Assembly (NCBI RefSeq): GCF_900186615.1
Contig: NZ_LT896588.1
Location: 990,406-1,054,405, forward strand
Direction: 5' to 3'
DNA: 64,000 nucleotides
Source of the DNA: Parabacteroides bouchesdurhonensis
GTDB lineage: Bacteria > Bacteroidota > Bacteroidia > Bacteroidales > Tannerellaceae
Shown here: positions 15,042 through 24,413 of the stretch, in pieces
Numbering within the stretch: the stretch's first letter is position 1
How the letters are laid out: each line of letters opens with the position of its first letter
Program-made: the position numbers and the translations under genes
Notes under the pieces: model-generated
What the model was told of the DNA's origin: nothing
What the model saw: only the letters and a program-made list of their open reading frames with translations
Databases searched by the model: none

Positions 15042-17366
15042 CTATTCAACAATAATCTCATCTACAAATAAAAAAGCGTCTGAACCAGCACCTCCATGCC
15101 ATGAAGGAAGCTTACTGCCTTTTATTATAACCTCAACATAACGAGCAGTTACAGGTTTAAAAGTAATCTCCTGTGGATAAAGACCATCCTTATCATCTTG
15201 TTTTAGAACCGGAATAGCTTTATTAGCTATCTCTCTGAAAGTCTTTCCATCATCTGATATTTTTACAACAATTTTTGTCGCTCCCATAATCCAGTCTCCT
15301 TTCACTACATTCGTATTAAATGATATTATACTGAATTCCGTCGGAGTTTTCAAGTCTATAACGGCATCTACATCTTTACCCTGAAAACCTAACCAACGCC
15401 CCGTTTTGTAGTTTTCATTCCCGGAAAGGCCATCAACCAAAACAGACGCGCCGTTAAACGTATAGCCTTTACTTGGAGATTCTTTTAATGTAACAGGCTT
15501 TATTGTCGCTTTATTAAAACGTATTTGCTCATTAAACAATCTGCTAACATTTCCATTCGGTCGGATAACAATTGCTTTAAAATCGGTATCCTTATCTATA
15601 CTTACCGGACTTTCGTACTTTATACTATTGCGAGTAGGAACAGAACCGTCCAAAGTATAGTAAATATCCCCGTCTCCAAACTTTAAGAGACTAATCTCAA
15701 GCATACCGCTTTCTGTATTTGGAGTCAACGTGGCGTTTATATCGAAAATATGTTTCGCATAATTATATCCCAAACGATCGTAAACCTCAGTCAGATGAAT
15801 CATCCGCGGTAAAAAGCTCCGGTAATCTTTCTTGGAAGGATCAGTCCATTGCGTTTCAGCCAATGCGCCCATACGGGGAAGTACCATATATTCTACTTGT
15901 GAGAAAGTAGGGATATATTCAGTCCATAGATTTGCTTGCGCACCAATGATATACTTTTGTTCTTCCGGTGTAAGCCCTTCCGGAACAGGCTCGAACGAAT
16001 AAACCTTTTCCAATGGCAGATAGCCGCCTATTGCTTGCGGTTCGTTTTCCGTATCCGACGATTGGTAGTAATCTAAATACACAAATGTATTCGGAGACAT
16101 TACCACATCATGCTTTTGCCTGGCGGCTTCTGTTCCTCCTTCCATACCTCTCCAACTCATAACCGTTGCATTCGGAGCCAGACCGCCTTCCAGTATTTCA
16201 TCCCAACCGATAATATGGCGTCCCTTACTCTCCACGAACTTTTCCATACGGGAAATAACATAACTCTGCAAATATTCTTCTGCCGAATGCTTTTTGTCCC
16301 CCTTTATTCCTTCCGCTTTTATACGAGCCTGACACTTCGGGCATTTCTCCCAACGTACTTTCGGACATTCATCTCCGCCTACATGAATATATTTGGAAGG
16401 AAAAAGCTCTATAATCTCAGCTAATACGTCTTCAAGAAATTGCATTGCCTGCTCGTTGCCGGCACAAATCACATCCTCCGACACACCCCACTGTTTCCAG
16501 ACTTCATACGGGCCGCCTGTACAACCCAGTTCCAGATATGAGGCAAGAGCCGCCTGCTGATGTCCGGGCATATCAATTTCCGGAATAATCGTAATATAGC
16601 GTTCCTGCGCATATTTCACTACATAACGAATTTCGTCTTGTGTATAGAAACCACCATACTCTTGTCCGTCATACTTTCCTGAGTTATGGCCTATTACCGT
16701 CTCCGAACGTTTAGAACCTATTTCTGTTAATTTCGGATATTTCTTTATTTCAATACGCCATCCCTGGTCATCTGTCAAATGCCAATGAAAGGTATTAATA
16801 TTGTGTAATGCCAGAATGTCGATATACTTTTTTACCGAATCCACCGGAAAAAAATGACGGCCTACATCCAGCATCATTCCGCGATATTTGAAACGAGGAT
16901 AATCATTAATATTGACAGCCGGAAGTTCTATATTGGCGCCTTTTGCGGTAGGAATCGATTTACGTAACGTTTGAATACCGTAAAACACTCCGGCCTCAGT
17001 TTCTCCGGATATTTGGATACCATTCGCAGTTACCACTAATTTATATCCTTCGGGATTCTGTATATTTTTATCCAATGACAGGTTTATTCCTTTACCGGCA
17101 ACGCCTGCAACTACAGGCAATTCATAGCCGGTTGCTTCTTTTATATACGAAGAAAGGAAACTTGCATTTTGTTTCATCAGTTCATTCCCGTCAGGATAAC
17201 TAATTTGAGTAGACGGAGTGAGTTCAAAAGAAGCTCCCTGTTGCTCTGCCATTTCCTGAGGCAACGGTACAATTCCATAATTTCCCCTCACTGTTTTATT
17301 GTTTGAACAAGACAGCATTCCTGTACATGCTGCCAATATCAACGCATACTTGCTTAGTGTGCTCAT
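15042..17366 (-). CDS. GH20 beta-N-acetylhexosaminidase lipoprotein
   Basis: This 774-residue lipoprotein (LSC, Cys20) has a GH20b N-terminal domain (about 30-150) and a GH20 catalytic barrel (about 155-500). The catalytic Asp332-Glu333 pair lies in HVGGDECPKVRW; HWHLTDDQGW and IPEIDMPGH are also present. The Asp orients the substrate acetamido group and the Glu is the acid/base. After the barrel come a chitobiase C-terminal-type segment (about 560-620, DGDIYYTLDGSVPT) and an F5/8 type C-like carbohydrate-binding domain. It should remove terminal GlcNAc or GalNAc from glycans, typical of mucin or N-glycan users. It has its own promoter at 17400-17430. Confidence 0.95.
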   Translation of the reverse strand: MSTLSKYALILAACTGMLSCSNNKTVRGNYGIVPLPQEMAEQQGASFELTPSTQISYPDGNELMKQNASFLSSYIKEATGYELPVVAGVAGKGINLSLDKNIQNPEGYKLVVTANGIQISGETEAGVFYGIQTLRKSIPTAKGANIELPAVNINDYPRFKYRGMMLDVGRHFFPVDSVKKYIDILALHNINTFHWHLTDDQGWRIEIKKYPKLTEIGSKRSETVIGHNSGKYDGQEYGGFYTQDEIRYVVKYAQERYITIIPEIDMPGHQQAALASYLELGCTGGPYEVWKQWGVSEDVICAGNEQAMQFLEDVLAEIIELFPSKYIHVGGDECPKVRWEKCPKCQARIKAEGIKGDKKHSAEEYLQSYVISRMEKFVESKGRHIIGWDEILEGGLAPNATVMSWRGMEGGTEAARQKHDVVMSPNTFVYLDYYQSSDTENEPQAIGGYLPLEKVYSFEPVPEGLTPEEQKYIIGAQANLWTEYIPTFSQVEYMVLPRMGALAETQWTDPSKKDYRSFLPRMIHLTEVYDRLGYNYAKHIFDINATLTPNTESGMLEISLLKFGDGDIYYTLDGSVPTRNSIKYESPVSIDKDTDFKAIVIRPNGNVSRLFNEQIRFNKATIKPVTLKESPSKGYTFNGASVLVDGLSGNENYKTGRWLGFQGKDVDAVIDLKTPTEFSIISFNTNVVKGDWIMGATKIVVKISDDGKTFREIANKAIPVLKQDDKDGLYPQEITFKPVTARYVEVIIKGSKLPSWHGGAGSDAFLFVDEIIVE

Positions 17367-17399
17367 GTGTTATATTGTTTAGTTTAAGAATTATGAGAT

Positions 17400-17430
17400 C
17401 AAAGATAAGAAAATAACCCATCTGTACAAA
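17400..17430 (-). promoter_or_regulatory. Promoter of the GH20 gene
   Basis: On the minus strand TTTG (17430-17427), a 19-base spacer and TATCTTTG (17407-17400) match the Bacteroidetes consensus exactly. The ATG is at 17366. Confidence 0.8.
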
Positions 17431-17443
17431 ACATCCTGTTGTC

Positions 17444-18262
17444 TTACAATGCGACAGGTTTAAAGAAACGACCTACAGATTTAACAAGGGCCATCTTTGT
17501 ATACGCATCATGGCAAAACACAAGAGCCTGCCTTTCATTAGCCGCCTCATCCAACATCCGGATTTTTTCATTATAAGAAATAACAGGATTAGTATCATAT
17601 GCAGATATCCATTCCGGTGAAACGCTTGCAGCCAACGGGATCACATCTCCCGCAAAAACAACAGTACGCTCCGGCATCTGAAGATATGGGACTAATTGCC
17701 CCGCCGTATGGCCATCATAAATCCGCAATTCTATTTCAGGACAGATAAACGTATCCGTATCCAATAAATGAAGCAAATCCGCATCCGCCACAGCTTGCAT
17801 GTTCTCGGTAAAATAAGAATCTTTTTCCAATGCGTTCGGATGATTGAAATTATCCCATTGCGAACGGCTTACCCAGTATTTGGCATTTGGAAAAGCAGCG
17901 GAGAGTTTTCCACTTTCTTTGTTTTTTATTGTTGAATACCCGCAATGATCAAAGTGAAGGTGGGTTAAAACCACATCCGTTACCTGTTCACACGTATAAC
18001 CTAATTTTTGTAACTCTTCGCCCAAATCTTTCAAGTCGAAAAATTTATAATAACTAAGTTGTTTCAGATGTTTATCGCCGGCACCGGTATCAATAAGAAT
18101 GATCCGGTCATCAACTACAAACAAAGCACTGCGCATGGCTAATATACAGGCATTCGACTCATTACAGGGATAACGCCTCTGCCACGCCGTTTTTGGAATA
18201 GCTCCGAACATAGCGCCTCCATCGGCATAAAAGTAACCGGTATCTATAAAATGAAGCTTCAT
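17444..18262 (-). CDS. Metallo-beta-lactamase-fold hydrolase
   Basis: This 272-residue protein has the MBL zinc-site motif HLHFDH at 101-106, then further ligands in DGHTAGQLVPY and a late His in FCHDAY. There is no signal peptide, so it is cytoplasmic. Length and layout resemble the N-acyl homoserine lactonase/ring-opening lactonase-like branch, but substrate cannot be inferred. It lies seven bases after a porin gene on the same strand and is probably co-transcribed with it. Confidence 0.85.
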   Translation of the reverse strand: MKLHFIDTGYFYADGGAMFGAIPKTAWQRRYPCNESNACILAMRSALFVVDDRIILIDTGAGDKHLKQLSYYKFFDLKDLGEELQKLGYTCEQVTDVVLTHLHFDHCGYSTIKNKESGKLSAAFPNAKYWVSRSQWDNFNHPNALEKDSYFTENMQAVADADLLHLLDTDTFICPEIELRIYDGHTAGQLVPYLQMPERTVVFAGDVIPLAASVSPEWISAYDTNPVISYNEKIRMLDEAANERQALVFCHDAYTKMALVKSVGRFFKPVAL

Positions 18263-18269
18263 ATTTCTA

Positions 18270-19565
18270 CTAGAACTTATATTGCAAGCGAACTGTCAGG
18301 ACATTATCCTTTCGATCATTTTCGTAACCTTTTACAAAGGTACTCTTTTCGTTGAAATTAAATTCATAGTATGCCTGTAAACGAATATGTTTACTAAAAT
18401 TATAGATTGCACCGAAACCAAAAGTACTTTGCTTCAAGTCTGTTTTCGATGTATAGCTTTTTTCCACACCTACTTCATTTCCTTTTACTTTTGTATTCGG
18501 ATCATAAACATCATATTTAAAAATGGCAGAAAACGGAGAACGTCCGATATCTTGTATCAAATAAAAGAAATATCCTAAGAAAGGACGTTTAAAAAGTGAA
18601 TTTTCCGGCAAGTCTTCAGGACGATTGCCCGAATTAGGACTTCGGCTGCTTGAAGCTATACCCGGCTGCGTACCTAACAGACCTTCAGCCCGTAAAGTAG
18701 TCGTTCCACATACATTAAGGAACGAAAACTGTGCATCTGCGCCAATATATTGACGCTTCATATATGTGCCTGTCTCTTTTTTATTGACCCTGATAAAACG
18801 TTTGCCATCCATTTCATAAGCTTCATCGGTAGGATTGTACACAAAACCATGATAATAAGAAAACCCGGCACCCCATTTTCCCCAATCACCAATCTTCTTT
18901 TTCGCGCTTAACCGCCCGATAAAATCCTTCCTGCTATCCGTTTCACGGTTGATACTGTTACCGGCAAACAGTCCGGCATCCAGACGAAGAAAGCCAAGCG
19001 GACTGGTTTCTTTTGTCCGCAATGTCAGCATTGCACCCAAATCACGTTCATCCGGAAAAAAATATTGAATAATAGTAGCACGTTCAGGTGATTCCAAACC
19101 ACTTGTAGAATATCCCACCTCATGACCGAAAGGACGGTTAAAAACTCCGGCCATTAATTGATTACGCTTTGTCCAAGGGTCTTTAATTCCAATATATAAG
19201 TCACGGAAACTAATGCCTTTATCATTTACATCTATCTGTACAACACCTGTTCCAATACCATCATTATATTCAAATTTCAAACGGCCACGACGAATACCTA
19301 TACGATTAAAACCTTTATCTATATGTTCATTCTTATCTCCCACTTTAAGGGTTGCATCCTGCTGTCCATATTGATATTGTCCTTGTATATAAGCCGAAAC
19401 TTTAAATTTACTAAGATTTTTAACAATCTTGTCCAATGTTGCGGTTTCTTCCGCCAGAGAATCAACACGAAGGTTTACATTTTTCATTTCTGTTTCCTGA
19501 GCTTCCATTACGGAAAGGGGGAGAAACACTAATAGAGCAAGTAGTACATTTTTTACAATTCTCAT
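18270..19565 (-). CDS. Phosphate-selective porin O/P-like outer-membrane protein
   Basis: The ATG at 19565 gives 431 residues starting MRIVKNVLL with a clean signal peptide ending near VMEAQ; the in-frame ATG at 19595 would add ten residues before it. A short coiled-coil-like stretch (VDSLAEETATLDKIVKNL) precedes a beta-barrel ending in YKF. This fits OprO/OprP-type porins, which form anion-selective trimers. It is paired with the downstream MBL hydrolase. No clean -7/-33 pair is visible upstream. Confidence 0.82.
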   Translation of the reverse strand: MRIVKNVLLALLVFLPLSVMEAQETEMKNVNLRVDSLAEETATLDKIVKNLSKFKVSAYIQGQYQYGQQDATLKVGDKNEHIDKGFNRIGIRRGRLKFEYNDGIGTGVVQIDVNDKGISFRDLYIGIKDPWTKRNQLMAGVFNRPFGHEVGYSTSGLESPERATIIQYFFPDERDLGAMLTLRTKETSPLGFLRLDAGLFAGNSINRETDSRKDFIGRLSAKKKIGDWGKWGAGFSYYHGFVYNPTDEAYEMDGKRFIRVNKKETGTYMKRQYIGADAQFSFLNVCGTTTLRAEGLLGTQPGIASSSRSPNSGNRPEDLPENSLFKRPFLGYFFYLIQDIGRSPFSAIFKYDVYDPNTKVKGNEVGVEKSYTSKTDLKQSTFGFGAIYNFSKHIRLQAYYEFNFNEKSTFVKGYENDRKDNVLTVRLQYKF

Positions 19566-19995
19566 TCCTAAACTTATTGAGGGCAAAAAAAACAATTCAA
19601 AATGCCCGGCTGCAAAAAAACAATTTTATTATTGCAAAAAGATTACATTTTCATTAAGAAAATGATTCGGCACGAAGATAATTATAACTTATGTATTTTA
19701 CCCCATCCGAATGAAAATTGAATTTCTTTCGAGAGAAATTTAATTTTCTTCCGAAAGAAACCTTTTTTCTCCCCGAAACAAAGACGTTGCTTTTTCTGTT
19801 TACCAAATTAATAAAGATATTGAATTTGTAAGTCTGAAATTTATGAAAAAGATGACATCGAGTGATGTGTCTTATAAAAAAGCAAAAATTACAAATCACC
19901 CCCTATATTTATCGAAATATACCCCATAGATGGCATAATGATTGAATGTCAGTAAAATGTCCGTTTTATTATTTTTGTATTCCACTATAACCCTT
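19566..19995. other. AT-rich divergent intergenic region with paired dyads
   Basis: No gene is credible here. The region between the divergent porin and beta-propeller genes contains the dyads at 19723-19760 and an inverted repeat, TATATTT-ATCG-AAATATA, at 19904-19921 flanked by C4 runs. An 81-codon minus-strand frame at 19654-19899 is low-complexity and was not accepted. Confidence 0.6.
19723..19760. promoter_or_regulatory. Tandem near-palindromic boxes, possible operator
   Basis: TTTCTTTCGAGAGAAA (19723-19738) and TTTCTTCCGAAAGAAA (19745-19760) are both near-palindromes, start 22 bases apart and are similar to each other. Two equal boxes about two helical turns apart suggest a dimeric regulator's binding site. 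Confidence 0.45.
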
Positions 19996-20003
19996 TATAT
20001 TTG
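19974..20003 (+). promoter_or_regulatory. Promoter of the beta-propeller lipoprotein gene
   Basis: TTTG (19974-19977), 18 bases, then TATATTTG (19996-20003). The ATG follows at 20050. Confidence 0.7.
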
Positions 20004-20049
20004 TAATGTTACAAAAGCATAAGGGGTCATCTATATAAATAATTTTTTT

Positions 20050-21123
20050 ATGAAATACACATTTTTCATTTTAATAATATCGATATTAACCATTTCTTGT
20101 ACGCGTAATGCAAATACAAAAAATGGACAATCAAATATTGAGTTAATAAAAGTCGATTTTTCTAAAGAATATACGCAAAAAAAATTTCCTAATACTAACT
20201 ATTCCATGCGAGTTCAAAGACTTGAAGATAACAAGGATTTTCCCGTTGGCTATGTGGATAAACTAATTGTTAATGATGAAAGGATTTATCTGTTAGATCG
20301 CTCTAAATCTCAATCTATATTTGTGTATAATCGGGCAGGTACATTACTTCAAGTAATCAATCGCATAGGGAATGGGCCGGGTGAATTTACTTCTCCTACA
20401 GACTTTGATGTGGATAAAAAAACGGACAATCTTTTAGTGATGGATGCAAACTTAAGAAAAATCCTTATTTACTCGCCAAAAGGGAATTTTATAAGAGAAT
20501 TTAAATACGACTCTTTTGCTATCCGTCTCCTGTTAGACGATGAGGGTAATATCATCTTAGATAATGGAAACATTCCTTCTCCGGAGGGTGCATACTACTT
20601 GAGCAGAATAGATCAAAATGGAAAACATCTAAATAGTTTCTTTCCGGCAGACTCTTCCGTATTAGGAATAACATTGAATTCGCGCGAGCCTCTTCAACGT
20701 ACTGAAAATGAGTTATTTTTTCTTCCGGTATTGAGTAATCGTATCTATTCTTTACAGGATGATGAACCCTCTTTAGTATACCAGATTGATTTTGGCAAAT
20801 ACTGGCCTGATAATAATTTCTGTGAACAGATGAAAAAAGTCCATCCGTTAAAAATCAGGCAATTTATGTTTGAAAACAATTATGTCTGTTTTTTAAATTA
20901 CATCCAAACAAAAGATGTGCTACATATTGATTTCTATAAAGATAAAAATTATTCTCTATACTATAATAAGCAAACAAAGCAATCTCTTTTAGTTGCAATG
21001 GAGGATGAAAGCATGTCATTCCCACTTGCGACTTATGGCAATGAATTCGTTTTTATTAAGTATAACGAAATAACCGGTGCGCCGACAGTGGTTTTCTATA
21101 CGGTAAATTTTGATCTTTTATGA
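20050..21123 (+). CDS. 6-bladed beta-propeller lipoprotein (BF3886-like)
   Basis: This 357-residue lipoprotein (TISC, Cys17) contains repeated NHL-type blade motifs such as SQSIFVYNRAGTLLQV and NRIGNGPGEFTSPTDF followed by DAN(L)RKILIYSPKG. It belongs to a large Bacteroidales family of six-bladed beta-propeller lipoproteins of unknown role, possibly ligand binding at the cell surface. A second family member is encoded at 43962-45020. It is transcribed alone from the promoter at 19974. Confidence 0.8.
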   Translation: MKYTFFILIISILTISCTRNANTKNGQSNIELIKVDFSKEYTQKKFPNTNYSMRVQRLEDNKDFPVGYVDKLIVNDERIYLLDRSKSQSIFVYNRAGTLLQVINRIGNGPGEFTSPTDFDVDKKTDNLLVMDANLRKILIYSPKGNFIREFKYDSFAIRLLLDDEGNIILDNGNIPSPEGAYYLSRIDQNGKHLNSFFPADSSVLGITLNSREPLQRTENELFFLPVLSNRIYSLQDDEPSLVYQIDFGKYWPDNNFCEQMKKVHPLKIRQFMFENNYVCFLNYIQTKDVLHIDFYKDKNYSLYYNKQTKQSLLVAMEDESMSFPLATYGNEFVFIKYNEITGAPTVVFYTVNFDLL

Positions 21124-21170
21124 TTTAAAAATATTATATATAATCCGCAAAACCACCCGGACGAATTTTC

Positions 21171-21219
21171 AAAACGAAATGGTTCGGAAGTTTCGGGTGT
21201 CGTAAAACGAAGCGGTTCG
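21171..21219. repeat. Two 16-bp near-identical repeats
   Basis: AAAACGAAATGGTTCG (21171) and AAAACGAAGCGGTTCG (21204) differ at two positions and start 33 bases apart, just after the beta-propeller gene. Confidence 0.6.
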
Positions 21220-21244
21220 ATTTTGGGATAAAAAGTATAACGTA

Positions 21245-21442
21245 TTAGGCAGCTATCTTATCAAGCAGTCTAATAATATTTGTTTTTATCTTTTGGCTAT
21301 CTCTAACCCATTCAGTCGATTCTTCACCTTTATCGTATACGGGGTAAGGTTGAGGGTCGCGAATAAATTTAAACTTCTTGCAAAGTGGATATATATCGGT
21401 ATGTTTTAACCCTAAATATCTCCATGTCGCCCAGTAAAAAGG
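21245..21442 (-). pseudogene. Remnant of an unidentified gene, 3' end only
   Basis: On the minus strand an open frame of 65 codons plus stop (TAA at 21247-21245) encodes a protein-like segment containing WRYLGLKHTDIYPLCKKF, DPQPYPVYDKGEEST and RLLDKIAA. It is entered through an in-frame TAG at 21443-21445 and has no credible start codon, so it appears to be the truncated tail of a larger gene. The family is not recognised. Together with flanking repeats it marks a decayed insertion or deletion site. Confidence 0.5.
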
Positions 21443-21540
21443 CTATATTTGAACGTAAGTAACCGCTTGGGTAACACTGATCACGTTCCCGTTACACTAT
21501 TTTGCTTTCCCTCTCAAAAACAGCTACTGTTTCTTTCAAA

Positions 21541-21598
21541 CATCCCGATGATTTTACAAAATGATCGAGATGATTTTATAAAATGATCGGGATCTTTT
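21541..21598. repeat. Dispersed ATCATCGGGAT-type repeat, locus 1
   Basis: Three related cores, CATCCCGATGAT, ATGATCGAGATGAT and ATGATCGGGAT, start at 21541, 21561 and 21583, about 20-22 bases apart. The array runs up to the stop codon of the AI-2E family gene (TGA at 21600-21598). The same cores recur at 45093-45159 and 58921-59001. Confidence 0.75.
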
Positions 21599-22623
21599 CA
21601 TGAAATTGTTTTTTGTTTCTTATTATCTAAATACTCCTTTTTAAAAATATCTACACACAATAAGAAAACAGAAATCAGCAAAGGGCCAAATATAATACCC
21701 ATGAAGCCAAACAAAGATAAACCAATCACCACGCCAAAAACGGTTATGAGCGGATGAATATCGGCCATCTTCTTTTGTAAAACCAAACGGACTAAATTAT
21801 CTACATTTGTTATAACAACAAGAGCATAAATTGTTAATCCGATAGCATTAAACCAATCTCCTGTTAATGCCATATATAAGACAAGAGGAAACCATACAAG
21901 GGCAGTACCTACAATAGGAATAATCGTAGCAATGCAAGTAAGGAAACCAAATAATATAGGATCGGGCGTTTTAAACACAAAGTATCCGATTAAAGCAACT
22001 AATCCTTGTATAATTGCAAGAAGCGGAATACCTATCGCATTTGAGGTTACAATCATATTAATCTCACTCAATACATTAGATTTATTTTCAGGATTAAAAG
22101 GTAAAATATCATAGATATAATCTTCCATCTTCCTTCCTCCTATCAACATAAAGTAAAGAACAAAAATAAGGACTACTACATTAACGGCAAAACTACTTAT
22201 ACTCCCCATTAAAGCCTGACCAATTTTGGGAAGTACAGCAGCGGCTGATACAAGATTGTCTTTATTCAACACGTTGTAGCCGGTTTTATCCTGTATTAAA
22301 TCTACGATATGCTGAGCTTCATTCATCAATGCAGACATATCCAGATTAATATATTGAATCTTATCCACTAATAGCCAGACAGCCAAAGATATGGGAATAA
22401 GAAAACAAAGGATGGCTTCACACAACATCAATAAAGCAACTAATCCCTGACGGTAATGCTTCTTCTCCGTCAGATATAGCATCTGTTTCCGCACTAAAAT
22501 ATAGATAGTAGCCGCTCCCAATAACCCGCCTAAAAACGGTATTGCTTTCAAAAACAGAATAATTCCCAATACAAGGATGATGGCAACCAGAGAATATCGC
22601 CAATATTGTTCTTTCATATTCAT
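21598..22623 (-). CDS. AI-2E family transporter-like membrane protein
   Basis: The ATG at 22623 gives 341 residues; an in-frame ATG at 22617 is nearly equivalent, and the one at 22662 would add 13 residues. There are about eight hydrophobic segments and the conserved late region (PIVGTALVWFPLVLYMALTG, GFMGIIFGPLLISVFLL) of the AI-2E exporter/UPF0118 family. Members include a quorum-signal exporter (TqsA) and Na/H antiporters, so the name does not fix the substrate. It is a single minus-strand gene whose 3' end abuts a repeat array. Confidence 0.85.
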   Translation of the reverse strand: MNMKEQYWRYSLVAIILVLGIILFLKAIPFLGGLLGAATIYILVRKQMLYLTEKKHYRQGLVALLMLCEAILCFLIPISLAVWLLVDKIQYINLDMSALMNEAQHIVDLIQDKTGYNVLNKDNLVSAAAVLPKIGQALMGSISSFAVNVVVLIFVLYFMLIGGRKMEDYIYDILPFNPENKSNVLSEINMIVTSNAIGIPLLAIIQGLVALIGYFVFKTPDPILFGFLTCIATIIPIVGTALVWFPLVLYMALTGDWFNAIGLTIYALVVITNVDNLVRLVLQKKMADIHPLITVFGVVIGLSLFGFMGIIFGPLLISVFLLCVDIFKKEYLDNKKQKTIS

Positions 22624-22701
22624 AATTATATTTCTTTTATATAAATACAACAACAAAAACACGACGCAAGTTGCAGATTATTTATTGTCAATTTAATTCC
22701 G

Positions 22702-22709
22702 TACTTTTG
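22702..22709 (+). promoter_or_regulatory. -7 box of the aroA cluster
   Basis: TACTTTTG is a perfect -7 box 28 bases before the aroA ATG. No clean -33 element is seen. Confidence 0.6.
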
Positions 22710-22737
22710 TATTCTCAAAACGAACAGGCAAAGAAAG

Positions 22738-23964
22738 ATGAACTATCTTATAAATGGGCCGGAAACCGGACTCCGGGCCTCAATACAACTTCCGGCATCC
22801 AAAAGCATAAGTAACAGAGCATTAATATTGAATGCCCTAAGCTATAGCCCCTATGATATCCAAAATCTTTCCGATTGTGATGATACAGAAGTAATGACAA
22901 AAGCGTTGAATTCCAACGAACAAAATTTCGACATCAAAGCGGCAGGAACAGCAATGCGTTTCTTAACTGCGTTTTTATCGAAAGTAGTTGGAGAATGGAC
23001 TATTACCGGTACAGAACGAATGAAAAACCGTCCTATAAAAATACTGGTTGATGCTTTAAATTATCTGGGAGCACGCATTGAATACATTGAGAAAGAAGGT
23101 TATCCTCCACTCCGTATTTTCGGCAGCGCGTTGCAAGGAGGAGAAATATCATTGGCAGGAGGCGTTAGTTCGCAATACATATCGGCCTTACTGATGATAG
23201 CTCCGTTAATGGAGAACGGACTTACACTACATTTAGAAGGAAACATTATTTCCCGTCCTTATATTGACCTGACACTGCAATTGATGAAACAGTTTGGAGT
23301 AAAAGCAGAATGGAACGGCCAAACGATCAAAGTACTCCCTCAGGAATATAAACCGGTTCATTTCACAGTAGAATCCGACTGGAGTGCAGCCTCATATTGG
23401 TACGAGATAATGGCATTCAGCCCTAATGCGGAAATAGAATTATCCGGACTGTTTAAAAACAGTTTGCAAGGAGATTCCGCCGGAGCAAAATTATTCTCCC
23501 AATTGGGCATAGGCACCACCTTCACCAATAATGGGGTAGTTTTGAAACACAATGGAAATGTGTGCAAGAAATTAGTATATAATTTTGTAAACGAACCGGA
23601 TTTAGCCCAAACATTTGTTGTAACTTGCGTGTTGCTTAATATTCCGTTCCGTTTTACCGGATTGCAATCACTAAAGATAAAAGAGACTGATCGCATAGAA
23701 GCCCTCAAAATAGAATTACGTAAATTGGGTTATCTGTTGACTGATAAAAATAACAGTATTCTGGAATGGAACGAAGAACGTTGTGAACCGGAACAGAAAC
23801 CTGTAATTGACACTTATGAAGACCATCGTATGGCTATGGCTTTTGCCCCAATAGCATTACTTCAACCTATTCGTATTGCGAATCCGGAAGTAGTAAGTAA
23901 AAGTTATCCTAAATATTGGTCCGATTTAAAACAAGCTGGATTTAAAATAACAGAGATTGAATAA
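22738..23964 (+). CDS. aroA: 3-phosphoshikimate 1-carboxyvinyltransferase (EPSP synthase)
   Basis: This 408-residue enzyme transfers the enolpyruvyl group of PEP to shikimate-3-phosphate in the chorismate pathway. Family motifs are present: PASKSISNRALIL near residue 20, AAGTAMRFLTAFL near 82, SSQYISALLM near 147, the late IKETDRIEAL and the TYEDHRMAMAFA segment. It is slightly shorter than the E. coli enzyme (427), as usual for Bacteroidetes. It is the first gene of a cluster that continues with a small membrane protein two bases downstream. Confidence 0.95.
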   Translation: MNYLINGPETGLRASIQLPASKSISNRALILNALSYSPYDIQNLSDCDDTEVMTKALNSNEQNFDIKAAGTAMRFLTAFLSKVVGEWTITGTERMKNRPIKILVDALNYLGARIEYIEKEGYPPLRIFGSALQGGEISLAGGVSSQYISALLMIAPLMENGLTLHLEGNIISRPYIDLTLQLMKQFGVKAEWNGQTIKVLPQEYKPVHFTVESDWSAASYWYEIMAFSPNAEIELSGLFKNSLQGDSAGAKLFSQLGIGTTFTNNGVVLKHNGNVCKKLVYNFVNEPDLAQTFVVTCVLLNIPFRFTGLQSLKIKETDRIEALKIELRKLGYLLTDKNNSILEWNEERCEPEQKPVIDTYEDHRMAMAFAPIALLQPIRIANPEVVSKSYPKYWSDLKQAGFKITEIE

Positions 23965-23966
23965 AG

Positions 23967-24392
23967 ATGTGGTATTTAATTATATTTGTCAGCGTCGTAG
24001 GCTTAGGAACGATAGCTGCCATAGCCAGTTATTTCAGAAATAAAAAATTGAAAAAAATGCTGGAACGGGGAGAAATAACAGAGATACCCGAACCGCAGGA
24101 AATTCCGGAAGTATGCTGTGGCCAGCACGAAACATGCGAAAGAGATAGTTTACTTGCTGCCGTCAGTAAACAAGTAGAATATTACGACGACGAAGAATTG
24201 GACAGATATAAAGGGACAAAATCCGACTCTTATGATGAAGAGGCAACAAATGAATTCCGTGAAGTATTATATACGTTGCAAGAAGTTGAAGTAGCCGGTT
24301 GGTTAAGAAGCCTGCAATTACGTGAAATTGATTTACCGGATGAATTAAAGGATGAGGCTTTCCTTATTATAGGAGAAAGAAGAATACATTAA
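23967..24392 (+). CDS. Small membrane-anchored protein with cysteine motif
   Basis: This 141-residue protein has one N-terminal membrane helix (about 2-22), a charged KKLKK segment, a CCGQHETC motif (cysteines near 49, 50 and 56) that could bind a metal or form a disulfide, and an acidic C-terminal half with a helical EVLYTLQEVEVAGWLRSL segment. It starts two bases after aroA. I do not recognise a characterised family, and no function can be assigned from sequence. Confidence 0.75.
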   Translation: MWYLIIFVSVVGLGTIAAIASYFRNKKLKKMLERGEITEIPEPQEIPEVCCGQHETCERDSLLAAVSKQVEYYDDEELDRYKGTKSDSYDEEATNEFREVLYTLQEVEVAGWLRSLQLREIDLPDELKDEAFLIIGERRIH

Positions 24393-24413
24393 CCGGAACG
24401 AAAAAAACAGAGA

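Noticed and set aside
19654-19899. Open frame of 81 codons on the minus strand
   Set aside because: Rich in Phe/Asn/Lys from AT-rich DNA, contains the dyad boxes and has no start signal; not a credible gene.
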